64,000 bases of DNA from Actinomyces slackii. Lineage in GTDB: Bacteria > Actinomycetota > Actinomycetes > Actinomycetales > Actinomycetaceae. The position numbers and the translations under genes were made by a program. Shown in pieces: positions 33,089 to 39,913 of the stretch. The stretch is taken from the NCBI RefSeq assembly GCF_900637295.1, contig NZ_LR134363.1, positions 620,001-684,000 on the forward strand, in the 5' to 3' direction. Within the stretch, counting starts at the first letter, position 1, and every line of letters starts with the position of its first letter. The notes beneath the pieces were generated by a model that saw only the letters and a list, made by a program, of their open reading frames with translations, made no database searches and was not told where the DNA came from.

Positions 33089-34396
33089 ATGAGCGATACG
33101 AATCAGGTGCATGGCAACCGCCTCGACCCGTGGCTGGACAGCTACGCCGCGAGGGCACATGGGCTGCGGGCCTCCGAGACCCGTTCACTGTTCGCCGTCG
33201 CCTCTCGGCCCGAGGTGGTCTCCTTGGCCGGCGGCATGCCCAATCTCAAGGATCTGCCCTTGGACCGCCTGGCTGAGGCCACAGCCGCGATGATCCGTGC
33301 CGATGGTGGCAGGGCCCTCCAGTACGGCAATGGTCAGGGCCTGCCCGTGCTGAGGGAGCAGATCACCGAGGTCATGGCTCTTGAGGGGATCGATGCCGAT
33401 CCCGAGGACGTCGTCATCACCACCGGCTCCCAGCAAGCCGTCGACATCATCACCGAGCTCTTCATCGATGCCGGTGACGTCATCCTGGCTGAGGCTCCCA
33501 CCTACGTCGGATCGCTATCTATCTTCTCCACCTATCAGGCTGATGTGCAACAGGTACCAATCGATGCCGATGGCGTCATCCCTGAGGCCCTGGAGGAGAC
33601 GATCGAGAAGCTCGAGCGAGCCGGACGACACATTAAGTTCTATTATTGTTTGCCGAACTTCCATAACCCCGCTGGGGTTACGATCAGCGAGGCTCGTCGT
33701 CCTCAGATCGTTGAGATCTGCCGACGCCACCACATCCTCATCGTCGAGGACAACCCCTACGGGCTGCTCGGATTCGAGGGGCAGACCTACACGGCACTGA
33801 AGACTCTGGCCCCCGAGGACGTCGTCTATCTCGGCTCCTTCTCCAAGATCTTCGCACCGGGTTACCGCGTCGGCTGGGCGGTGGCGCCACCTGCGGTGCG
33901 CGAGAAGATGAAGCTCGCCTCTGAGGCCGCCATTCTGTGCCCGTCCTCCGTGGGCCAGTACTCCATCTCCATGTACCTGGAGCAGTTCGACTGGAAGACC
34001 CAGATCGAGGACTTCCGCACCATGTACAAGGGGCGCAGAGACGCCATGATCGCGGCGCTGGAGGAGTACCTGCCCAACTGCCGGTGGAACGTGCCCGCAG
34101 GGGGGTTCTACGTGTGGCTGAACCTCCCCGACGGAGTCGACGCCAAGGAGATGCTGCCACGCGCCGTGACCAACCTCGTCGCCTATGTCTCCGGCACAGC
34201 CTTCTACGCCGGCGGACGTGCTGGGCGCGATCACCTGCGCCTGTCCTTCTGCTACCCAGAGCCTGCTGACATCCACGAAGGCGTGCGCCGGCTCTCCGAG
34301 GTTGTTTCACGTGATCTGGAGATCCTGGAGCTCTTCGGCCCCATTCCCGACCGGCCCTCCGCGGGAATCAGTGCACCTGCGCCTGACCAGATCTGA
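33089..34396 (+). CDS. class I/II PLP aminotransferase, 2-aminoadipate/aromatic transaminase-like
   Basis: 435 aa, fold-type I. It begins near VVSLAGGMPNLKDLPLDRLA and LQYGNGQGLPVLREQITEVM, with ITTGSQQAVDIITELFIDAG, LPNFHNPAGVTIS, EDNPYGLLGF and the lysine motif GSFSKIFAPGYRVGWA. This is the MocR/LysN-type aminotransferase domain without the GntR HTH. Homologues stand next to the Ddl-like gene and parAB in other actinobacteria. I chose ATG 33089 (GGGAG upstream). The substrate is unknown; it could supply a D- or L-amino acid for the ligase. A degenerate parS lies within codons near 34303. Confidence 0.85.
   Translation: MSDTNQVHGNRLDPWLDSYAARAHGLRASETRSLFAVASRPEVVSLAGGMPNLKDLPLDRLAEATAAMIRADGGRALQYGNGQGLPVLREQITEVMALEGIDADPEDVVITTGSQQAVDIITELFIDAGDVILAEAPTYVGSLSIFSTYQADVQQVPIDADGVIPEALEETIEKLERAGRHIKFYYCLPNFHNPAGVTISEARRPQIVEICRRHHILIVEDNPYGLLGFEGQTYTALKTLAPEDVVYLGSFSKIFAPGYRVGWAVAPPAVREKMKLASEAAILCPSSVGQYSISMYLEQFDWKTQIEDFRTMYKGRRDAMIAALEEYLPNCRWNVPAGGFYVWLNLPDGVDAKEMLPRAVTNLVAYVSGTAFYAGGRAGRDHLRLSFCYPEPADIHEGVRRLSEVVSRDLEILELFGPIPDRPSAGISAPAPDQI
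34303..34318. promoter_or_regulatory. degenerate parS-like site in the aminotransferase gene
   Basis: TGTTTCACGTGATCTG: the left half is perfect and the right half has 4 changes in 16. It is read as VSRDL in the aminotransferase. It lies about 1 kb upstream of the main array and may be a decaying or weak ParB site. Confidence 0.4.
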
Positions 34397-34404
34397 GGAG
34401 AATC

Positions 34405-35364
34405 ATGAACGACACTATCGCCACTGAGCCCTTGCGCATCGCCATTCTTGCCGGTGGCCTCAGCCACGAACGAGACATCTCCCTGCGCTCCGGACACAGG
34501 GTCGCCCAGGTGCTCAAGCACGCCGGGCACTCCGTCATCGTCCTGGACATCGATGCTCGCACCATCGGCGCCTTACGCGCTTTCAGCCCCGATGTGGTTT
34601 GGCCGCTCGCCCACGGTGGCCACGGCGAGGACGGCGGTCTGCAGAATGTCCTCATCGCACTGGAGCTGCCGTATGTGGGGACGCATTCTGATGGATGCCA
34701 GCGGTCCTCCTTCAAGCCGACCGCTAAGGCCACTGTCAGAGCAGGAGGGGTGCTCACTCCCGACTCAGTCACACTTCCACGTGCGTACTTCAGCCAGTTC
34801 GGCGCGCAGGAGGTGCTGGGAGTGGTGGCCGAGCATCTGAGCCTTCCGGTGGTGGTCAAGCCCAACCAGGGAGGATCGGGGCTCGGTGTCTCCTATGCCT
34901 CCACCGCAGACGAGCTGCGCTCTGCCATGGTGGCCTGCTTCTCCTATGACGATCGGGCCCTGATCGAGTCCTACGTCACCGGCACCGAGGTAGCGGTCTC
35001 CGTGGTGAACACGGGCAACGGACCGCGTGCTCTGCCGCCTGTGGAGGTCGTCTCCGAAGGACAGTACGACTTTGACGCCCGATACAACCCCGGCCGCTCT
35101 GAGTACTTTGTCCCAGCGCGTTTGGACGATGCTCTCATCCAGCGAGTCCAGGAGACCGCACTGACGGTTCACGACACTCTGGGCCTCGGGAACATCTCTC
35201 GCACTGACCTCATTCTTGACGATGAGGGCACGCCATGGTTCATCGACGTCAACGTCGTTCCTGGGATGACGGAGAACTCCCTGCTGCCGATCGCCGCCGA
35301 ATCGGAGGGAGAGTTGACGAGCCTCTATGACGCACTCGTGAGGAATCCCCTCGTGCACCCTTGA
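34405..35364 (+). CDS. D-alanine--D-alanine ligase family ATP-grasp enzyme
   Basis: 319 aa. N-terminal IAILAGGLSHERDISLRSGH, then WPLAHGGHGEDGGLQNVLIA and the ATP-grasp loops VVVKPNQGGSGLGVSYASTA and PWFIDVNVVPGMTENSLLPI (metal-binding N-x-N-x-x-P-G-M-T). This is Ddl-like; the main ddl is usually elsewhere, so this second paralogue at the parAB locus may ligate other amino acids. It overlaps nothing but starts 8 bp after the aminotransferase stop, so the two form an operon. The stop is followed at once by the first parS site and a strong terminator. Confidence 0.85.
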   Translation: MNDTIATEPLRIAILAGGLSHERDISLRSGHRVAQVLKHAGHSVIVLDIDARTIGALRAFSPDVVWPLAHGGHGEDGGLQNVLIALELPYVGTHSDGCQRSSFKPTAKATVRAGGVLTPDSVTLPRAYFSQFGAQEVLGVVAEHLSLPVVVKPNQGGSGLGVSYASTADELRSAMVACFSYDDRALIESYVTGTEVAVSVVNTGNGPRALPPVEVVSEGQYDFDARYNPGRSEYFVPARLDDALIQRVQETALTVHDTLGLGNISRTDLILDDEGTPWFIDVNVVPGMTENSLLPIAAESEGELTSLYDALVRNPLVHP

Positions 35365-35365
35365 G

Positions 35366-35379
35366 GTTTCACGTGAAAC
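35366..35379. promoter_or_regulatory. parS: parS site 1
   Basis: Perfect GTTTCACGTGAAAC starting 1 bp after the ddl-like stop codon. First site of unit 1. Confidence 0.92.
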
Positions 35380-35381
35380 AC

Positions 35382-35414
35382 AAGCCCCCTCGCGGCGTTG
35401 CCGCGAGGGGGCTT
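35382..35414 (+). terminator. terminator of the aminotransferase-ddl operon
   Basis: AAGCCCCCTCGCGGC and GCCGCGAGGGGGCTT pair perfectly over 15 bp around GTT, and are followed by CTTGC. The stem lies within parS unit 1. Units 2 and 3 keep weaker versions (unit 3 at about 35913-35947). Confidence 0.88.
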
Positions 35415-35481
35415 CTTGCTGCGGGGATGCCCGCCGGTCGCATGGACACTCACTGAGCGCGACCGCCGCCGCACTCACTCG

Positions 35482-35495
35482 GTTTCACGTGAAAC
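35482..35495. promoter_or_regulatory. parS: parS site 2
   Basis: Perfect GTTTCACGTGAAAC, 116 bp after site 1. Confidence 0.92.
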
Positions 35496-35526
35496 CTCGG
35501 ACGTCCACATGCTTGAGGTCGACGGC

Positions 35527-35540
35527 GTTTCACGTGAAAC
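35527..35540. promoter_or_regulatory. parS: parS site 3
   Basis: Perfect GTTTCACGTGAAAC, 45 bp after site 2. A decayed look-alike (10 of 14 matching) follows at 35572-35585. Confidence 0.92.
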
Positions 35541-35626
35541 ACCCGATCTCTCGTGCAGGCGACTTCCCTCGCGTTCACATGAAGCATCGTCTCTGATATC
35601 GAGCGTTGTGCCGGACTACAACTCAC

Positions 35627-35640
35627 GTTTCACGTGAAAC
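35627..35640. promoter_or_regulatory. parS: parS site 4
   Basis: Perfect GTTTCACGTGAAAC; starts unit 2. Confidence 0.92.
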
Positions 35641-35740
35641 ACACATCTCTTCGCAGCCATGCTACGAGTGCCCTCTTGCCGCGGGGATGTCCACGGATCG
35701 CATGGGCAATCTATCGCGCTCACTGGCAGCTTCCCACAGG

Positions 35741-35754
35741 GTTTCACGTGAAAC
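35741..35754. promoter_or_regulatory. parS: parS site 5
   Basis: Perfect GTTTCACGTGAAAC, 114 bp after site 4. Confidence 0.92.
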
Positions 35755-35785
35755 CTCGAGTGCCCACACGCTCGACGTCGGCAGT

Positions 35786-35799
35786 GTTTCACGTGGAAC
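35786..35799. promoter_or_regulatory. parS: parS site 6 (one mismatch)
   Basis: GTTTCACGTGGAAC, with A to G in the right arm. It is 45 bp after site 5, the same spacing as sites 2 and 3. Confidence 0.85.
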
Positions 35800-35840
35800 A
35801 TGATGGTCCCGTGATGCACATCGTCGACCCGATGGCCTCG

Positions 35841-35854
35841 GTTTCACGTGAAAC
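35841..35854. promoter_or_regulatory. parS: parS site 7
   Basis: Perfect GTTTCACGTGAAAC, 55 bp after site 6. It has no counterpart in units 1 or 3. Confidence 0.92.
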
Positions 35855-35897
35855 ACGGATACGTCAAGATCGATGCCGCAGCTGCCACTGAAGGAGA

Positions 35898-35913
35898 TGT
35901 TTCACGTGAAACA
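35898..35913. promoter_or_regulatory. parS: parS site 8
   Basis: Full 16-bp palindrome TGTTTCACGTGAAACA; starts unit 3. Confidence 0.93.
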
Positions 35914-36018
35914 CACTCCTCCTCGCAGCGATGCCGCAAGGAGGTGTCTTGCCGTGGAGACGTCGACCGATCGCGTGGATACTTCGCCTCGCTACTCACT
36001 GCGGCACTCACTCACTCG

Positions 36019-36032
36019 GTTTCACGTGAAAC
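36019..36032. promoter_or_regulatory. parS: parS site 9
   Basis: Perfect GTTTCACGTGAAAC, 120 bp after site 8. Confidence 0.92.
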
Positions 36033-36120
36033 CTCGGGCATCCGCCCGCTCGAGATCGACGGCACTGTGGGGCAGGGCCCCGGTGGCTTGGGGCATGTGC
36101 CCGCACGCGCGAGGTGACAG

Positions 36121-36136
36121 TGTTTCACGTGAAACA
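36121..36136. promoter_or_regulatory. parS: parS site 10
   Basis: Full 16-bp palindrome TGTTTCACGTGAAACA, 103 bp after site 9. Confidence 0.93.
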
Positions 36137-36243
36137 TGGAATGCAGTGGCAACACGGGAAGGAGCTCCGCCAAAGGCTTGTCAGCGAGTGCCGGTCCACA
36201 TGCGTCATGAGCTGTTCCGTGGGAACAGGCACCAGAGGACAAC

Positions 36244-36274
36244 ATGGGCCCGACGCTCGCAGCGTCGAGCCCAT
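36244..36274 (-). terminator. terminator of the parA-parB unit
   Basis: ATGGGCCCGACGCT and AGCGTCGAGCCCAT pair over 14 bp with one mismatch around CGC. It lies 18 bp past the parB stop on the minus strand, with parS site 11 between. This mirrors the stop-parS-hairpin arrangement after the ddl-like gene. Confidence 0.8.
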
Positions 36275-36288
36275 GTTTCACGTGAAAC
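36275..36288. promoter_or_regulatory. parS: parS site 11
   Basis: Perfect GTTTCACGTGAAAC, 4 bp beyond the parB stop codon. Confidence 0.92.
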
Positions 36289-36292
36289 CGTG

Positions 36293-37672
36293 CTAGTCCT
36301 CGTCCAAGGAGGTTCCTGGTGCCAATGCGCTGATAATGCGAGCCAGGTCCTCCTGGCCGGCGAACTCGATGGTGATGCGTCCCTTCTTGGCACCACGCGT
36401 GACCTTGACGCGAGTGTCGAAAGCATCTGACAGTCGATTCGACAGCCCCGGGAGAGGAGTGCTGCGAGCCCGAAGTACCCGGGGCTGACCCTCAGCGACC
36501 TCGGGCTCATCCTGAAGCGCGACCAGTTCCTCAGTGGCCCTCACCGACAGGCCTTCTGCAACGACGCGCTGAGCAAGTCTCTCCATCAGCGCCGCATTGG
36601 CGAGACCCAGAAGTGCGCGCGCATGTCCGGCGGAGATGACTCCCGCGGCCAACCTCCGCTGAACCAGGGGAGGAAGCTTCATCAGTCGCAACGTATTGGA
36701 AATCTGCGAACGGGAGCGAGCGATGCGCTCGGACAACTCGGCGTGGGTGCAATTGAAGTCCTCAAGAAGCTGCTGATAGGCGGCCGCCTCCTCCAGCGGG
36801 TTGAGCTGCACGCGGTGAAGGTTCTCCAGCAGTGCGTCCCGGAGCAGATCGACCTCATCGGTGTCACGTACAACCGCGGGGATAGTCTCCAGCCCTGCGT
36901 CCTTCGCGGCACGCAGTCGTCGCTCGCCCATGATGAGCTCATAGTGAGTCTCGTCCTCCGGCGACCGGCGGACGACAATCGGCTGAAGCAGACCGACCTC
37001 GCGGATGGAGGCCGCCAGCTCGGCGATGTCATCCTCATCGAATACCTGCCGCGGCTGCCGACGATTCGGCTGGATGACATCAACAGGAAGGCTGGCGAAG
37101 GTCGCTCCCGGAACGGGAACAAGTCCTTCGTCCTCGGTCTCGGCCTCGGTTTCACGTGAAACATCGTCCACACTCTCAACCGAGGATGACGCACTGACCT
37201 GCTTCTGGTCGGTCGGAATCTCAGATACCGACTCGATGGGCGCCTCCGAGCCTGCATCCTCGGCGGGCAGAGCCTCAGCTCTAGTGGCCTCGGCATCCTC
37301 AGCGCGTGCGCGGGCGCGACTCGTTGTGGACCGAGGCTTCTCGGAGGAGTTCCTCTTACTCCGTGTTTCACGTGAAACCGAGGCCTTCGACGCGGTCTTG
37401 GTCGCACGAGCAGGTTCCTCGGTCTTGGCGGCGCGACGGGGCCTCGTGGTCTTCTCACGCTTGCGCGGTGCCATGAGGGAAGCAGTGAGATCACGTCCCC
37501 GACGCTCGCTCTGCTCCTCCGATGCCTCTCCCTCCTGAGAGGCATCCTCCTCAGCACGACTCTCAGGGAAGAACACATCGGAAGGACGTCGAGTAGGGGT
37601 TGACGTCTCCTTCTGGGAATCGGGGATCAGCGCCTCCAGGCCTCGACCCAGGCCGCGCCGCTTTTGAGCCAT
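36293..37672 (-). CDS. parB: chromosome-partitioning protein ParB (parS-binding CTPase)
   Basis: 459 aa. The N-terminal ParA-activating peptide is present (KRRGLGRGLEALIP). The CTP-binding/ParB domain begins at LPVDVIQPNRRQPRQVFDED and has the GERRLRA motif and ENLHRVQLNPLEEA. The HTH region SERIARSRSQISNTLRLMKL binds parS, and the C-terminal dimer domain ends at LAPGTSLDED. Between residues ~20 and 185 is an unusually long disordered Ser/Arg/Glu-rich insertion, making the protein about 100 residues longer than many ParBs. Two perfect parS sites lie in that insertion and are translated as VSRET (residues 99-103 and 171-175). Its ATG overlaps the parA stop (TAATG). Confidence 0.96.
   Translation of the reverse strand: MAQKRRGLGRGLEALIPDSQKETSTPTRRPSDVFFPESRAEEDASQEGEASEEQSERRGRDLTASLMAPRKREKTTRPRRAAKTEEPARATKTASKASVSRETRSKRNSSEKPRSTTSRARARAEDAEATRAEALPAEDAGSEAPIESVSEIPTDQKQVSASSSVESVDDVSRETEAETEDEGLVPVPGATFASLPVDVIQPNRRQPRQVFDEDDIAELAASIREVGLLQPIVVRRSPEDETHYELIMGERRLRAAKDAGLETIPAVVRDTDEVDLLRDALLENLHRVQLNPLEEAAAYQQLLEDFNCTHAELSERIARSRSQISNTLRLMKLPPLVQRRLAAGVISAGHARALLGLANAALMERLAQRVVAEGLSVRATEELVALQDEPEVAEGQPRVLRARSTPLPGLSNRLSDAFDTRVKVTRGAKKGRITIEFAGQEDLARIISALAPGTSLDED
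37149..37162. promoter_or_regulatory. parS: parS site 12, inside parB
   Basis: Perfect GTTTCACGTGAAAC in the parB linker, read as VSRET. Confidence 0.9.
37375..37388. promoter_or_regulatory. parS: parS site 13, inside parB
   Basis: Perfect GTTTCACGTGAAAC in the parB linker, 226 bp from site 12 and read in the same frame as VSRET. Confidence 0.9.
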
Positions 37673-38574
37673 TAGGCATCCTCGCCTTCAGTCATGGAGG
37701 CGCCCCGAAGAGCGACCTCGTGAGCCATCTTCTTGTATGCCACTGCGCCCGAGGAGCGCGGGTCCCAATACACCACTGGGGCGCCGAAGGAGGGGGCCTC
37801 CGCCACCCTGATGGATCGTGGGACCTTGGTGTCCAACGTGGCGTGCGGGAAGTAGTCGCGCACCTCCGACTCGACCTCGCGGGCCAAAGTGGTGCGACCA
37901 TCGAACATCGTCAACACGATCATCGACACTGCCAATTCGGGGTTGTGGATCCGCGCGATGCGATCGATCGAACGGGTCAGGAGAGCCAGCCCCTCCAGTG
38001 CGTAGTACTCAGCCTGCATGGGGATAAGAACCTCGGCAGCAGCAACGAAGGCATTGATCGTCATAATGCCCAGGCTGGGAGGGCAGTCGATGATGATGTA
38101 GTCCAGTCGCTCCATGCCCTCAGTCTCGCGATAGGCGAGATAGTCGTTGAGGGCGTAGCGGAGCCGAGACTCGCGCTGCGGAGTCTCGATCAGCTCGATC
38201 TCCACCGCCGCCACGTCGATCGTGGCCGGGACGCACAGCAGAGTGCTACTGAATCTGGTGGGGGTGACGACGTCCTTGATGGCAAGATCGTCAACCAGCA
38301 CATCGTAGATCGAGGCGCAGTCCTCACCATGCTCCACCCCTAGTGCAGTCGACGCATTTCCCTGGGAGTCGGCGTCGATGAGCAGCACGTTCAAACCGCC
38401 CTCGGCCAGGGCCGCGGCCAGATTGACGGCGGTGGAGGTTTTACCGACACCACCCTTCTGGTTGGCGACGGCGACAATGCGCGTGCGCCCGGGACGTGGA
38501 TGACCCTCCTCCGCCACCGCATCAAGAGCGATGTGATCGGCTTGGAGCTGATCGAAAATAGACGATCCAGACAA
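37672..38574 (-). CDS. parA: chromosome-partitioning ATPase ParA
   Basis: 300 aa. Deviant Walker A ANQKGGVGKTSTAVNLAAAL with the signature lysine, DADSQGNASTALG, and Walker B YIIIDCPPSLGIMTINA. It binds nucleoid DNA in its ATP dimer form and pulls ParB-parS complexes. It has a TTG start preceded by AGGAGGA. It forms an operon with parB (TAATG) and lies 102 bp after rsmG, in the conserved order rsmG-parA-parB. Confidence 0.96.
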   Translation of the reverse strand: MSGSSIFDQLQADHIALDAVAEEGHPRPGRTRIVAVANQKGGVGKTSTAVNLAAALAEGGLNVLLIDADSQGNASTALGVEHGEDCASIYDVLVDDLAIKDVVTPTRFSSTLLCVPATIDVAAVEIELIETPQRESRLRYALNDYLAYRETEGMERLDYIIIDCPPSLGIMTINAFVAAAEVLIPMQAEYYALEGLALLTRSIDRIARIHNPELAVSMIVLTMFDGRTTLAREVESEVRDYFPHATLDTKVPRSIRVAEAPSFGAPVVYWDPRSSGAVAYKKMAHEVALRGASMTEGEDA

Positions 38575-38676
38575 CGCTGCTCCTCCTGAAACGACTACCC
38601 GACTGCTGAAGCCAGTTTGACACTCAGCAGTCTACGCGAGCCCAGCGACCTCTACCTGGTGGCTCCGATGCGCGCC

Positions 38677-39312
38677 TCATGCCTTCTTCGGCCGGCGAAC
38701 CTCAACCACTCGGGTGACATCATCATCTGATGTGACAACCTCATGAATAACGGCTTTTGATAACTTAGCCTTTTTAATCACGTACACGGCGTCCTCAACC
38801 TCCGCCTCAGCCTTGGCACCCTTGAGTGCCAGCAGAGCGCCCCCGGGCCGCAACAGCCCCGAGGTCAAACGCACCAGCTTGGACAGGTTGGCCACCGCCC
38901 GGGCGGTCACCGCGTCATAGCGATCCTTGATCTCCTCGGCACGAGCCCGACGGATGGACACATTGTCCAGATCGAGCTCGGCGACGACGTCGCTCAGCCA
39001 CTGCGCGCGGCGCTCCATCGTCTCAATGAGGGTGATGTCGAGATCCGGCCGCAGCAGTGCGACCACGACTCCTGGAAAGCCGGCCCCGGATCCCACATCG
39101 GCCACGCTCCCCCGAGAGGGGAGGAAGGGAACCACCGCCGCGGAGTTGACGATATGCCGACTCCACAGGCGAGGCAGCTCGCGCGGCCCCACCAGTCCGC
39201 GCAGCTCGCCCTCCCGGGCGAGCATGTCTGCGAAGTGCTCGGCGCCGGCGAAGGCAAGTCCGAAGAGCTCGCGCATCTCCTCGGTGGGCTCCTCCACCTG
39301 GATCTCGGTCAT
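38677..39312 (-). CDS. rsmG: 16S rRNA (guanine-527-N7)-methyltransferase
   Basis: 211 aa. The SAM-binding motif VADVGSGAGFPGVVVALLRP and the acidic LIETMERRAQWLSDVVAELD are typical of RsmG/GidB, as is YDAVTARAVANLSKLVR. It methylates G527 of 16S rRNA; loss gives low-level streptomycin resistance in other bacteria. Codons for VIKKAKLSKAVIHEV near the C terminus are distinctly A/T-rich compared with the rest. It starts 2 bp after the khpB stop. Confidence 0.95.
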   Translation of the reverse strand: MTEIQVEEPTEEMRELFGLAFAGAEHFADMLAREGELRGLVGPRELPRLWSRHIVNSAAVVPFLPSRGSVADVGSGAGFPGVVVALLRPDLDITLIETMERRAQWLSDVVAELDLDNVSIRRARAEEIKDRYDAVTARAVANLSKLVRLTSGLLRPGGALLALKGAKAEAEVEDAVYVIKKAKLSKAVIHEVVTSDDDVTRVVEVRRPKKA

Positions 39313-39314
39313 GC

Positions 39315-39863
39315 TCAGTCCTGCTCGGCCTCATCATCCACTGCTGCGGACTCCTCATCCTGAGCTGGCAGCACCACCACGTAGCGGTGCGGCTCACCGC
39401 CCTCGGACTCCGAGTAGAGGCCGGCAGCCGCGACGACGTCGTGGCACACCTTGCGCTCGAAGGGGTTCATCGGCGTCAGTGACACCGCCTCGCCGGTGGC
39501 AAGCACCTTGGTGACCGCCTCCTGAGCCACCTCGGTCAACTCGATGCGCCGGGCGGCGCGGTAGCCATTGATGTCGAGCATGAGGCGGGAGCGGTTGCCC
39601 GTACGGGCCTGAACCGCCAGGCGCGTCAGCTCCTGAACGGCCTCCAGGACCTCGCCGTCGGCGCCGACCAGATCGGCGAGCTCGCGCTCATCGCCCTCCT
39701 CCGAGGCCAGGATGGCGATGGAGGCCCGGCCGTGATCGACGTCGATATCGATATCGCCGCCCAGGTCGGCGATGTCCAGGAGCTCCTCGAGGTAGTCGGC
39801 GCCGATCTCACCCTCCTCCTCCAGGCGCGAGACACTGCTGTCGGAACCGGTGTTCTCAGTCAT
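39315..39863 (-). CDS. khpB: KH/R3H RNA-binding protein KhpB (Jag)
   Basis: 182 aa. An acidic N terminus, then the type II KH domain (IAILASEEGDERELADLVGA, with DGEVLEAVQELTRLAVQART). The R3H domain follows, with MNPFERKVCHDVVAAAGLYS matching its R-x-x-x-H pattern. The Jag-N domain is missing, as in other actinobacteria. It binds RNA and is linked to cell division and envelope regulation in firmicutes; its function here is inferred from family. Placed between yidC and rsmG as expected. Confidence 0.92.
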   Translation of the reverse strand: MTENTGSDSSVSRLEEEGEIGADYLEELLDIADLGGDIDIDVDHGRASIAILASEEGDERELADLVGADGEVLEAVQELTRLAVQARTGNRSRLMLDINGYRAARRIELTEVAQEAVTKVLATGEAVSLTPMNPFERKVCHDVVAAAGLYSESEGGEPHRYVVVLPAQDEESAAVDDEAEQD

Positions 39864-39913
39864 GTGCTGATCCGTATCTACTCGCGGGTTGTCAAACTAA
39901 GAGTGGGGACTGC

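Larger units (their letters stand above)
35365..36292. repeat. parS: parS array built from three diverged tandem units
   Basis: The 928-bp gap between convergent ddl-like and parB genes holds eleven ParB sites (consensus TGTTTCACGTGAAACA). Three related units start at 35366, 35627 and 35899. Each runs: site, hairpin-forming segment, a conserved CTTGCxGxGG...TCGCxTGG block, then a second site at +116, +114 or +120. A CTCG...CGCTCGA...TCG(A/G)C spacer follows, and a third site comes 45 bp later in units 1 and 2 and 103 bp later in unit 3. ParB loads here and spreads to form the segregation complex moved by ParA. No gene is supported inside. Confidence 0.93.

Noticed and set aside
34405-35364. 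The essential ddl of cell-wall synthesis
   Set aside because: The fold and motifs fit Ddl, but its place beside an aminotransferase and parAB and away from mur genes makes a paralogue with altered substrate equally likely, so no gene symbol was assigned.
35365-36292. Possible CRISPR array because of regularly repeated 14-16-bp words
   Set aside because: The repeats are the palindromic ParB site, spacing is irregular (45-153 bp), spacers are related to each other, and no cas gene is nearby.
35398-36430. Several short frames in the parS array containing VSRET or FHVKH peptides
   Set aside because: The peptides are simply parS read in different frames; there is no Shine-Dalgarno and no conserved sequence outside the sites.
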